NCBI GenBank assembly: GCA_964342465.1
Contig: CAYFFQ010000007.1
Coordinates: 1 to 64,000 of the forward strand
Reading direction: 5' to 3'
DNA length: 64,000 bases
Source of the DNA: MGIIb-Q1 sp964342465
GTDB taxonomy: Archaea > Thermoplasmatota > Poseidoniia > Poseidoniales > Thalassarchaeaceae
The notes below the pieces were generated by a model that made no database searches, had not been told where the DNA came from, and saw only the letters and a program-made list of their open reading frames with translations. The position numbers were made by a program, and so were the translations under genes. The stretch's first letter is position 1; every line of letters starts with the position of its first letter. Positions 44,557-53,210 of the stretch are shown here, piece after piece.

Positions 44557-45957
44557 ATGTCACGAAGTGCTCAAGCAGAAGACCTCGTCATTCCAGGGGA
44601 ACTCATCACAGCAGAAGGAAACGCTGGGTTCGGGGTCACCGAATCGGGTGAAGGTTTGGTCGCCACCCGTGTCGGCAGAGTGGAAGTATCTGATGGAGTC
44701 GTCTCCATAGCCCCATCAACCGATGGCCCCCGCCTGCCTGAGAAGGGAGATGTGGTAATAGCTCAGGTTCAGAAACTTCAGACAAAGACAGCCGAAGTGA
44801 AGATTCTCCATGTGCAAGGAAAGCCGATACGAGACATGCCTGCTGAGCAGTTGCTGGCAGATATCTTCGTCGCTGAGATAGTGGACCGGTTCCTGCCTGC
44901 GCCCGGTGATGCACTGAGATTACGGGATGTCATCCGCGCTGAAGTCCTTCAGACCAAACCGATGCTCAAACTGACCACCAAACCAAAGGCGAACTACGGC
45001 GTTCTGCATGCCAATTGTCCGGTTTGTGGCGAGATGTTGCAACCGAATTCAGATGTTCCCGATTTCAATGTCTCCTGTCCGAGGTGCGACTACTCCGGAT
45101 TCCGACGACTGAGTGATGATTACGGCTCAACAACGAACAGCGACGGGGTTGCATACTCCGAGTTGAATCGAGGCGGGGAGCGATGGAGTTCGGCCGCCGA
45201 GTCCCGCCTCTCCCATGACGGGTCTCGCCCCTATCTCTCGGTGATGGCTGATTTTCGGAGGGGTCATGAACACGACACCCCCAAACGATTCCTCGGTGGC
45301 AGTTCAGGTGGTGGGCGGGATAGACGCCCGCGCAGAGAGATGCACAAGACCGTGTGTACACTCTGTTCAGACGATTGCGAAGTACCCTTCAAACCAACTC
45401 CCGGCAAACCGATTCGATGCCGCCCCTGCATGACCAAGGTCGAGGATGGTGAGGCAACTGCGGAAGAGTTGGCCGCTGAGCGTGAAGTTCTTCTCACGGC
45501 GAAGAGGGAAGCGCGCGAAACAATGGGATTCAAGATGTTCGTCGGCGGTCTACCGTACGAGGCGACAGAGGAGGAATTGTCAGCCCTGTTCACACCTCAC
45601 GGTGAATTGAAGGAGGTCCACATCGCCACCGACAGAGAGAGTGGAAAGAGCAGAGGGTTCGCCTTCGTCACCTATGCCAGTTATACTGCCGGAAAGAAGG
45701 CCCTCGGCCAATTGAAGGGGCTGAAGTTGGCTGGACGAAGAATCACTGTCCAAGAGGCGAAATCCGATGGCGGCGGAGGCCGCGGCGGAGGTGGCAGAGG
45801 TGGCCGCGGNNNNNNNNNNNNNNNNNNNNNNNNNNNNNNNNNNNNNNNNNNNNNNNNNNNNNNNNNNNNNNNNNNNNNNNNNNNNNNNNNNNNNNNNNNN
45901 NNNNNNNNNGGTGGCAGAGGTGGCCGCGGCGATGACCGACGGAGCGAGAGACGCTGA
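44557..45957 (+). CDS. csl4: Exosome Csl4 fused to a zinc domain, an RRM and an RGG tail
   Basis: Residues 1-180 match archaeal Csl4: N-terminal domain (LVIPGELITAEGNAGF), S1 domain (KGDVVIAQVQKL) and zinc ribbon (C154/157, C174/177). A linker rich in Gly, Arg and Asp leads to a second zinc motif (C267, C270, C288, C291; EVPFKPTPGKPIRC). Then a canonical RRM (about 325-403) with RNP2 MFVGGL and RNP1 SRGFAFVTY, and a Gly-Arg (RGG) tail interrupted by a 100-N gap. Csl4 normally ends after its zinc ribbon. GAGGAG lies ten bases before ATG 44557. The whole chain suggests an exosome cap subunit with added RNA-binding arms. Confidence 0.9.
   Translation: MSRSAQAEDLVIPGELITAEGNAGFGVTESGEGLVATRVGRVEVSDGVVSIAPSTDGPRLPEKGDVVIAQVQKLQTKTAEVKILHVQGKPIRDMPAEQLLADIFVAEIVDRFLPAPGDALRLRDVIRAEVLQTKPMLKLTTKPKANYGVLHANCPVCGEMLQPNSDVPDFNVSCPRCDYSGFRRLSDDYGSTTNSDGVAYSELNRGGERWSSAAESRLSHDGSRPYLSVMADFRRGHEHDTPKRFLGGSSGGGRDRRPRREMHKTVCTLCSDDCEVPFKPTPGKPIRCRPCMTKVEDGEATAEELAAEREVLLTAKREARETMGFKMFVGGLPYEATEEELSALFTPHGELKEVHIATDRESGKSRGFAFVTYASYTAGKKALGQLKGLKLAGRRITVQEAKSDGGGGRGGGGRGGRXXXXXXXXXXXXXXXXXXXXXXXXXXXXXXXXXXGGRGGRGDDRRSERR
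45810..45909. other. Assembly gap, 100 N, in RGG-coding repeat
   Basis: Exactly 100 N. Both sides read GGTGGCAGAGGTGGCCGCGG, an 18-bp repeat encoding Gly-Gly-Arg, so the gap replaces an unresolved array of unknown length. The reading frame happens to be the same on both sides. Confidence 0.98.
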
Positions 45958-46148
45958 AGGCTAGTCCTGTCAGAATAGGTCTCATACCCTTGGAAATCGT
46001 CTCTAGTGGAACAATATCCCCCACGGTGGTCTCCAACCGGCATCTCGACAGCGAAAGATGGTTATGACGTTTCATTGTCGAAGTGAGTGGATACCCGACA
46101 CGGCAATATCACAACCGATGACCGACCCGACATGGGCGGGGTGAGCAT

Positions 46149-47897
46149 CTGACGTGGATTGTCATCGACGGATACGAGGACGAACCGGCGGCCTTCGGTG
46201 TCCCCCCTTACATCGGCTTCCACATCCGATACATCTGCGGAGTCCTCGAGGCACACGGTTTGGATTACACATACATGACGATTGACCGATGGCGTCTCAA
46301 TCGCCGCTTAACCACCAACGACTGCGCCGGCATCGTCCTGCTCGCAGGGGCAATCGTGCCAGGCAAGTATCTGCGCGGCACCCCCATCTCCCGCCGAGAA
46401 TGTGACGAACTTCTGCGAATCCTCCCACGAAATGTGCCGTTTCTTCTCGGAGGTTGGGCTATCAGAGGATGGCGTCAGAGTGGTTGGGCACCCCTTCGCG
46501 CTAACCTTTTCTGCGCCCTACAGGACACCGATGCGACCCTGCACCACTTCCTTCAGACTGGCAAATTTGAACAGCGACGCAGGAGCGGTGAGCAGTGGCA
46601 GAATTGGGCTCTGCTGGGGGCTGGCAGCAAGGCAGTGCGTGACCATCCAGACCTCGTCAGCACCACCTGTGGAGAAGAGGTTGAGGGACCTTTGACCTAC
46701 GAAGTGGAAGTCTATCAAGGGTGTGTGCGTTACCGGCGGGGGTGCAAGTTCTGCATCGAACCGAAAAAGGGGGTTCCAATCTTCCGAACTCCTGATGAGG
46801 TTGTCAGTGAGGTCGAGGCTGCTCTCGACAACGGAGTGAGGAACATTCGCCTCGGTGGGATGACCGATGTCTACACCTACATGGCGGATGGTGTCACCGA
46901 GTTAGAATACCCAATCCCCGACCCAGAACCCATCGCCAAACTGTTGTATGGATTACGTGATGATGAGAGAATCGATGTTCTCCATGTCGACAATGCGAAT
47001 CCGAGTATCATCGCCGAGAATCTCGAAGTCGCTAGTGAGGTGACTCGCACTCTATGTGAGACATTGAGTGACGGTGGTGTACTCTCTCTCGGACTCGAAT
47101 CGGCCGACCCTCATGTCCATGAGCAGAATTGGTTGAACTGTGATACCGGTCAATTGAAAGTCGCCGTAGAACACATCAACGAGTTTGGGCGAGAGCGGGG
47201 TGAGAGGGGGCTACCAAAACTTCTCCCCGGCCTCAATTTCATCGCCGGTCTGCGGGGAGAGAGTGAAGAGACATGGTCGCATAATCGTCGGCTTCTGTCT
47301 GAATTGATTGAATCAAGAACATGGCTTCGTAGAATCAACATCAGACAGGTCGAAGGGGTCGGATTCCAAGAGGTCGACCCTGATGAGTTCGCCTCCTTCA
47401 AATCGTGGGTGAGGGATGAGGTTGACCGCCCTCTGCTGGAGGAGATGTTCCCTCTCGGCCTTCGCCTCAGAGAGGTTGTCTGGGAGAGCCATGATGACAG
47501 AATCAGAATGCCGAGTGACATCACAGATGATTCGCACCGCAGCGCGGCTTGTCGAGGAAAACCAGGCATCACATTCGGCCGGCAGATAGGAGCCTATCCG
47601 ATTCTCATCGGAGTCCCTTACCACCTCCCACTCGAAAGCCGTGATGATGTCATCGTGACCGGATGGGGTAACCGCTCGCTCTCAGCCGTCGAGGCTGAAA
47701 TCAACTTCGACACAGCGAGTGAAAAGCAGTTGTCGGCGATACCAGGAATCGGCGAAAAGAGTGCTTGGCGTCTGGTCAGCGAGCGAGCGAAACGCCGCAA
47801 CAGAGGAGTGAGCCCCCTCTCAGTCGACGAAGCCTTCAACGACATCAATCTAAATGCGCCACCCCTCGCACTCAAAATCCTGAGGGGAGCGGAATGA
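46149..47897 (+). CDS. Archaeal radical SAM protein with C-terminal helix-hairpin-helix
   Basis: Fe-S/SAM enzyme of an archaeal family with a DNA-binding-like tail. The conserved N-terminus (VIDGYEDEPAAFGVPPYIGF) is encoded from about 46158, before the first usual start codon (TTG 46260). The cluster motif is CVRYRRGCKFC (CX6CX2C), a known unusual form in this family; GLESADP and NFIAGLRGESEETW follow, and a helix-hairpin-helix (LSAIPGIGEKSAWRLV) ends the chain. No ATG/GTG/TTG lies in frame between the stop at 46119 and 46260; CTG 46149 after GGGGTGAG is one candidate start. Overlaps the SMUG-like gene by ATGA. Reaction unknown. Confidence 0.88.
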   Translation: MTWIVIDGYEDEPAAFGVPPYIGFHIRYICGVLEAHGLDYTYMTIDRWRLNRRLTTNDCAGIVLLAGAIVPGKYLRGTPISRRECDELLRILPRNVPFLLGGWAIRGWRQSGWAPLRANLFCALQDTDATLHHFLQTGKFEQRRRSGEQWQNWALLGAGSKAVRDHPDLVSTTCGEEVEGPLTYEVEVYQGCVRYRRGCKFCIEPKKGVPIFRTPDEVVSEVEAALDNGVRNIRLGGMTDVYTYMADGVTELEYPIPDPEPIAKLLYGLRDDERIDVLHVDNANPSIIAENLEVASEVTRTLCETLSDGGVLSLGLESADPHVHEQNWLNCDTGQLKVAVEHINEFGRERGERGLPKLLPGLNFIAGLRGESEETWSHNRRLLSELIESRTWLRRINIRQVEGVGFQEVDPDEFASFKSWVRDEVDRPLLEEMFPLGLRLREVVWESHDDRIRMPSDITDDSHRSAACRGKPGITFGRQIGAYPILIGVPYHLPLESRDDVIVTGWGNRSLSAVEAEINFDTASEKQLSAIPGIGEKSAWRLVSERAKRRNRGVSPLSVDEAFNDINLNAPPLALKILRGAE

Positions 47898-48625
47898 TGT
47901 CCATCACAGAGGCCGCTCGCACCCTCTCCGAGCGGTGTGAAGAGTTGGCGGCAATGCTCCCGGCTCCTGTCTCCATCGTCTACAATCCCCTCCAATATGC
48001 TTGGGATGTTCATCTCGACTATCTCACCAATTACGGAGGCTCTGGGGCCAAGACGGTGGTGTTGGGCATGAATCCCGGCCCGTGGGGAATGGGACAGACG
48101 GGGGTACCGTTCGGAGATGTTGACAAAGTGAGAGATTACCTCGGACTTACCGGAGAGGTGAGGCAACCACCATCCATCCACCCTAAACGACCTGTGCATG
48201 GTCTCTCAACCTCCCGCAACGAGGTTTCCGGCACACGTCTATGGGGGATTATCGAGGAGGTGCTCGGCGATGCGAGGAGTGCACATTCGCATATCTTCGT
48301 GGTCAATCACTGTCCACTTCTGATGTTCGATGAGCGGGGGGGGAACCTAACCCCAGAGAAACTGAGGGGCTCTGTTGCACGGGAGTTGATGGCTGAATGT
48401 GACCTGCACCTCGGAAGGGTTGTCGAAGCACTCGGAGCGAGCCGAATAATCGGAGTTGGAGCCTACGCTGAGAAACAGGCGAAAATCGCTGTTGCGGGAA
48501 GAGGCATCGAGGTGTTGAGGGTCCCCCATCCTTCACCAGCCAGCCCGCTTGCGAACCGCAACGGAGGTGCAGACTGGAGGCGGGCCGTAGGCTCGGTTCT
48601 TTCCTCCATTTGCGGTGCCGAATGA
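47894..48625 (+). CDS. SMUG1-type uracil-DNA glycosylase
   Basis: Base-excision repair enzyme removing uracil and related bases. Family 3 motifs are GMNPGPWGMGQTGVPFG (active-site loop), NHCPLLMF and HPSPASPLANR. 243 residues is typical. ATG 47894 overlaps the radical SAM stop (ATGA) with GAGGGGAGCGG upstream. SMUG1-like genes are known from eukaryotes, some bacteria and a few archaea. The stop codon again overlaps an ATG (48622), leading into the repeat region. Confidence 0.93.
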   Translation: MMSITEAARTLSERCEELAAMLPAPVSIVYNPLQYAWDVHLDYLTNYGGSGAKTVVLGMNPGPWGMGQTGVPFGDVDKVRDYLGLTGEVRQPPSIHPKRPVHGLSTSRNEVSGTRLWGIIEEVLGDARSAHSHIFVVNHCPLLMFDERGGNLTPEKLRGSVARELMAECDLHLGRVVEALGASRIIGVGAYAEKQAKIAVAGRGIEVLRVPHPSPASPLANRNGGADWRRAVGSVLSSICGAE

Positions 48626-48663
48626 GAGGCGATAGGCCGTCTCCTCAGAAGCGGTTGCTGCGG

Positions 48664-48980
48664 TGATGGTCACTATTCAGCGGTGCCGGATTTTACCCGG
48701 CGAGGGTATACCGATAGANNNNNNNNNNNNNNNNNNNNNNNNNNNNNNNNNNNNNNNNNNNNNNNNNNNNNNNNNNNNNNNNNNNNNNNNNNNNNNNNNN
48801 NNNNNNNNNNNNNNNNNNTGATGGTCACTATTCAGCGGTGCCGGATTTTACCCGGCGAGGGTATACCGATAGAAGCGGTTGCTGCGGTGATGGTCACTAT
48901 TCAGCGGTGCCGGATTTTACCCGGCGAGGGTATACCGATAGACTCGGTTGCCGTCGTGATGGTCACTATTCAGCAGTGGA
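48664..48980 (+). repeat. 69-bp tandem repeat array with an assembly gap
   Basis: Units begin at 48664, (gap), 48819, 48888 and 48957. Each has TGATGGTCACTATTCAGCGG and the inverted repeat GCCGG-ATTTTAC-CCGGC. The period is 23 codons; the sense frame is open across units and ends at TAG 49049-49051. The spacing across the gap (155 bp) is not a multiple of 69, so the gap size is not real. The remaining bases to 49101 hold the ribosome binding region of the next gene. Confidence 0.95.
48719..48818. other. Assembly gap, 100 N, in 69-bp repeat
   Basis: Exactly 100 N inside the tandem array; flanks on both sides are copies of the same unit, so the true number of units is unknown. Confidence 0.98.
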
Positions 48981-49101
48981 GAATTACGCTGGTAGAGCAA
49001 ACAAAACGCCTTCATTTCTCACTCCCGAAACGATTTGAGGATGCCGATTAGTGGTGTGAAAGGGTTCTTGAAGTGAACTGGGACTTCAGCGGAGTGGTGA
49101 G

Positions 49102-51006
49102 ATGATGAGTGAAGTCAGAGAATCGATTGCCATGCCGATTGAACCTGCTGATAGGGACTGGAGCAATCCAGTCGGAGACGACCCACGCACATTGTGTCTG
49201 ATGATGAAAGCGGCGGTGGCTAGATACGGTGACCAACGCATCTTCGGATTCGTCCCCGAACAGGGTATGCCACGCACCCACCTCACTTACAACGAGTTCG
49301 ACCAATTGGTGAAATCTGTCGCCGGTGAGTTGAGGGCCCGCGGGGTGGAGAAGGGTGACCGCGTGGCGATGATTCTCAACAATTCGGTGGAGTGGGCGGC
49401 TACAGCCTACGCCGCTAATGCGCTTGGAGCGGCCTATACCGGCATGTACACCCACCAACACGGCGGCGAGTGGGCTTACATCATCAACGACTCGACGCCG
49501 AAGGTACTCATCGCCGCCGACACTGATGTGCTCGACAGACTGTGCGAACACCTGCCGGATGAGTGGTGGCCGGAATCCGGAATCGTACTGCTCGGCGATG
49601 AGCCACCGAACGCTAGACCCCCTGCGGCCGTCTCCGTCACCTTGTGGAGGGAATTCGTCGCCTCAGGAGCCGCTGCAGAAGCCATCGGCCAGCCCGCAGA
49701 TGATGCGCACGCCATAGCGACGCTCCTCTACACAAGTGGAACGACTGGAAACCCCAAAGGGGTGATGCTCTCCAATTGGAACATCCTTCACAACATCATC
49801 AGCATGCAGGGCAGATTCCCCATTTACCGTGGCGACAAGACCGCCTCGTTCCTCCCTTGGGCGCACTCGTTCGGACAGATGGGAGACCTGCATTACATGG
49901 TTCATCATGGCGTACACATAAATCTCATCTCTGATGTTCTGAAAATCGCTGAAGAGTGTCAGGAGATCAAACCACACGCACTTTTCGCAGTTCCGAGAGT
50001 GTGGAACAAACTGTATGCAAAGGTGATGGCTGGACTGAATGCCTCGCCGGTCAAGAAACGGCTCGGTGCGGCCGCCTTCAGGAAAGCGAGAGCACGAATC
50101 GCCGAGGATGGTAGAGACTGTATCTCGATTCCACCAAGTGGATTTTTCGACAAAAAATTGGACAAAATCGTCCTCGGTAAGATTCGTGGCAGATTCGGCG
50201 GCGAGATGCGCTTCTGCATATCAGGTGGAGCCGCCCTCTCACCCGATGTCGCATCCTTCATCCAATGCGTCGGCTTCTCGATGTTCGAGGGTTATGGCCT
50301 GACAGAGACCGCCCCCCTAATATCCCTGAACGGATGGGAGGATGGTCACCCTTGTATGTTGGGAACGGTGGGAAGACCAGTCCCCGGAGTTCGTGTGGTC
50401 ATTGACCAGAGTGCGTGGGATGACCCGGACAGTGAAGATGGGGAGATAATCTGTTACGGCCCAAACATCATGAAGGGCTATTGGAACAAACCGGAGGCGA
50501 CTGCAGAAGTGATGACCGAGGATGGCGGCTTCCGCACTGGAGACCTTGGTCGTCTCGTCGATGGCTTCGTAAAGATTACCGGCCGAGTGAAGGAGCAATT
50601 CAAACTGGAGAATGGCAAATATGTCGCACCTTCACCGCTTGAAGAATCGCTGAAACTCTCACCACTGGTGGAACAGTGTTGTGTCGATGGGACGAACAAA
50701 CTGAAGACCTACACCATCATTCATCCCAACGAAGAGGCCCTCAGGGGTGAGTTGCGGGCGGCGGGCGTCAATGCAGATGCCACCTTCATCGAACTGTGCG
50801 CTAGAGACGACGTGAGGGCGGTGGTCCTGAAGTCCCTTCAGGCGGAGGTGATGAAACCAAATTGGAAGGGTTTCGAGATTTCTGGAGCGGTCATCCTCGA
50901 CGATGAGGAATGGTCAACCGAGAACAAACTGCTAACACCCTCGCTGAAGGTCAAGAGAAGGGCATTGCTGGAAAGGCACAAGGCCGACATCGACGCCCTC
51001 AACTGA
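49102..51006 (+). CDS. Long-chain acyl-CoA synthetase (AMP-forming)
   Basis: Activates fatty acids to acyl-CoA with ATP. ANL superfamily: P-loop LLYTSGTTGNPKGVML, GYGLTETAPLIS, and FRTGDLGRLVDGFVKITGR with the catalytic Lys region near the end. 634 residues fits the long-chain (FAA/ACSL-like) group. Start ATG 49102 or 49105, with a GGAGTGGTGAG just before. Convergent with the AI-2E family gene. Together with IcmF at 53.2 kb it points to acyl-CoA degradation or remodelling; archaea lack fatty-acid membranes, so exogenous fatty acids are a likely source (inference). Confidence 0.94.
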   Translation: MMSEVRESIAMPIEPADRDWSNPVGDDPRTLCLMMKAAVARYGDQRIFGFVPEQGMPRTHLTYNEFDQLVKSVAGELRARGVEKGDRVAMILNNSVEWAATAYAANALGAAYTGMYTHQHGGEWAYIINDSTPKVLIAADTDVLDRLCEHLPDEWWPESGIVLLGDEPPNARPPAAVSVTLWREFVASGAAAEAIGQPADDAHAIATLLYTSGTTGNPKGVMLSNWNILHNIISMQGRFPIYRGDKTASFLPWAHSFGQMGDLHYMVHHGVHINLISDVLKIAEECQEIKPHALFAVPRVWNKLYAKVMAGLNASPVKKRLGAAAFRKARARIAEDGRDCISIPPSGFFDKKLDKIVLGKIRGRFGGEMRFCISGGAALSPDVASFIQCVGFSMFEGYGLTETAPLISLNGWEDGHPCMLGTVGRPVPGVRVVIDQSAWDDPDSEDGEIICYGPNIMKGYWNKPEATAEVMTEDGGFRTGDLGRLVDGFVKITGRVKEQFKLENGKYVAPSPLEESLKLSPLVEQCCVDGTNKLKTYTIIHPNEEALRGELRAAGVNADATFIELCARDDVRAVVLKSLQAEVMKPNWKGFEISGAVILDDEEWSTENKLLTPSLKVKRRALLERHKADIDALN

Positions 51007-51020
51007 TTCCGAAAATCCGC

Positions 51021-52085
51021 CTACTCCGCCTCTTCGGGAGGTCGCTCAGAGAGGAGGATGGCTATCGGCCTCGTGCTCTCTATGTTTTGAAGAACTATTT
51101 TTGTGATGACGGCCATCGGTATCGCTAACACCATACCCATAATTCCCCATAGCCAGAACCAGAAGGCGGTCAGGAGAAGCAGGACAACCGGAGAGATGTC
51201 AAGAGATGACCCGAACATCTTGGGCTCGACGAATGAACCCCACACCTGTTGATTGGCCAACAGCAGAATAGTGACGACCAAGGCCAATGTGGGGTCAAAA
51301 GTGAGAATCGATAGAGTGAGGGGCGGAAAAACCGCAATCATGCTTCCGATATATGGGACATAGTTGAGAATGAAAGTGAGAACTGACCACAGGAACCAGC
51401 CGGGGATTCCTGTCGCCATCAGAATCACTGCTGTGACCAAGGCCGTCCCGAGGCTGACCAATGTTTTGACGATGACATAGCGGTTGATTCCCATTTTGAT
51501 ATCACTCAACATTTCCATCAACCTCTCATTCACTTCCTCTGGATACGCTGCTGCAAAACGCTTGGGCAGACTCTCCGCCTCAAGGATGATGAAAATGAGA
51601 AAAATCAACACTTTTACCACTTCTGAGAGAAAACTTCCGATTCCACCAAACATGGAGAGAAGAACGACCCGAACAGCGTTGCCATCCAGTGAGTCACCAA
51701 TGTCACCAAAACTTATGGGCACACCGAGGAATTTCTGACCCTCGACACTGTTCATCCAGTTCTTTACATTCTCAAGATGGGCGGGAAGCAGGTCAATTAT
51801 CTTGGCGAGGTCCTCATACAACCACCACCCAGTCAAGCCCACAAGAACAGTGAAGGAAGTGACGACCACCAGATAGGAGGGGAGGGAAGATAGGCCTCTC
51901 TTCTCCAGTTGTAGGACTGCTGGTTGAAGCAAGAAGAAAACCATGATGGCGACGATGAACGGTTGCAGGACGACGCGGAGATGAATCAGAGCGAGAATCA
52001 CCACTGTCAGGATTATTGCAACATTGGCGAGGCTTCTCAGCCGTTCTTCAATCGAGGTTTCCCAGTTGATGATGTGTGTGCCCAT
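51021..52085 (-). CDS. AI-2E/PerM family membrane transporter
   Basis: 354 residues with the PerM (UPF0118) plan: two pairs of helices, an outside segment (about 100-150), and the later helices with the family signature NYVPYIGSMIAVFPP and GSFVEPKMFGSSLDISPVVLL. Family members export autoinducer-2, or work as ion antiporters; the substrate here is unknown. ATG 52085 is supported by the position of the first helix. It follows the next minus-strand gene by 146 bp. Confidence 0.92.
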   Translation of the reverse strand: MGTHIINWETSIEERLRSLANVAIILTVVILALIHLRVVLQPFIVAIMVFFLLQPAVLQLEKRGLSSLPSYLVVVTSFTVLVGLTGWWLYEDLAKIIDLLPAHLENVKNWMNSVEGQKFLGVPISFGDIGDSLDGNAVRVVLLSMFGGIGSFLSEVVKVLIFLIFIILEAESLPKRFAAAYPEEVNERLMEMLSDIKMGINRYVIVKTLVSLGTALVTAVILMATGIPGWFLWSVLTFILNYVPYIGSMIAVFPPLTLSILTFDPTLALVVTILLLANQQVWGSFVEPKMFGSSLDISPVVLLLLTAFWFWLWGIMGMVLAIPMAVITKIVLQNIESTRPIAILLSERPPEEAE

Positions 52086-52231
52086 GCAGGTTGCAGAATT
52101 CTGATGAACTTCAAATTGACTCCTGCCTGAGGCTCACTATTACCCGATTGGTGGGTGTCCTAGTGGTTGCGGTGACCCCTTGAGAGAGGAAGATGGCGCG
52201 GTCAGACCAAGCGAGCATCGTGAGGAATATC

Positions 52232-52852
52232 TCATTCTAGAGTGTCTCCATACTTCCACTGTTGGAAGAGTGAGCCGACGATGATGGCGACAGAGATGAT
52301 GATGGCGCTGATGCCGGTTCGTGGGTCCCAATCCTCCAATCCCTGCATACCAGCAGAGGTGATGGTGACTCCGGCGGCGATGGAGATGGCGCCGAGAGAG
52401 GACGAGCCGACGAAGGTGACGGCCTCCTTCATGTCCTTTGACAATCGCGCCCCGATGATGAAGGCGATGTCCAAGGCGATTGCAATTGCTATCCAGTTCA
52501 GGGTATAGAACTCGGAGACGAGTGAGAGAATCACGGCCATCACACCCATTCCGAATGCGCCACCGATGATGAGGTGGAACTGCTTGCCGAGGGATGCACC
52601 TGACAGACCTGCCAACATGCCGACTGATATTCCAACCCAAATGGCGATTTTGGGGTCGACATCGAGGAATGCGTGCACGACTGCGCCTCCGGTGAGAGCG
52701 AAAGGGATGAACAGCGCCCAAGCGGTCAGAAGCGGAATCAGCCGCGGGCCGGCAAGACAGAGCGCAACTCCAAGGAAAATGAGGAGGATGCCGATGAGTG
52801 GGCCATAGGTTGTCAGAATGGCGTCGAGTTGCTGTTCTTGGCTGAGGGGCAC
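52232..52852 (-). CDS. Seven-helix membrane protein, TMEM198/DUF4203-like
   Basis: 206 residues, almost entirely hydrophobic with about seven helices. Gly-rich helices and small-residue motifs (GISVGMLAGLSGASLG) resemble the DUF4203/TMEM198 group, but I assign this only by layout. Its upstream region is the 26-bp repeat array, shared with the divergent icmF gene. Function unknown. Confidence 0.75.
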   Translation of the reverse strand: MPLSQEQQLDAILTTYGPLIGILLIFLGVALCLAGPRLIPLLTAWALFIPFALTGGAVVHAFLDVDPKIAIWVGISVGMLAGLSGASLGKQFHLIIGGAFGMGVMAVILSLVSEFYTLNWIAIAIALDIAFIIGARLSKDMKEAVTFVGSSSLGAISIAAGVTITSAGMQGLEDWDPRTGISAIIISVAIIVGSLFQQWKYGDTLE

Positions 52853-52925
52853 GGATTTGCGAAGACCTCACTCTCCTTCAAAACTCCTACATCGAGGTGG
52901 CGCATCCAACCGCACACCCCAAGCA

Positions 52926-53080
52926 CCCATGCCAACCGCACATCCCAACCGCCCATGCCAACCGTACATCCCAACCGCCCATGCCAACCGCACATCCCAA
53001 CCTCCCATGCCAACCGCACATCCCAACCGCCCATGCCAACCATACATCCCAACCGCCCATGCCAACCGCACATCCCAACC
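52926..53080. repeat. 26-bp tandem repeat array, about 6 units before a gap
   Basis: CCCATGCCAACCGCACATCC recurs every 26 bp from 52926 (52926, 52952, 52978, and so on) to the gap at 53081, with few changes. The array lies in the divergent promoter region of the membrane protein gene and icmF. Other bases in 52853-52925 show no clear promoter. Confidence 0.96.
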
Positions 53081-53180
53081 NNNNNNNNNNNNNNNNNNNN
53101 NNNNNNNNNNNNNNNNNNNNNNNNNNNNNNNNNNNNNNNNNNNNNNNNNNNNNNNNNNNNNNNNNNNNNNNNNNNNNNNN
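53081..53180. other. Assembly gap, 100 N, at the end of the 26-bp repeat
   Basis: Exactly 100 N directly after a repeat unit; the bases after it are unique and lead into icmF. The true array length is unknown. Confidence 0.98.
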
Positions 53181-53210
53181 TGGTGACCTGTTGCCGCTTT
53201 TACAGGAGAT

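Noticed and set aside
52140..52871. 243-codon minus-strand ORF rich in Arg and His
   Set aside because: Alternative frame of the seven-helix membrane protein gene.
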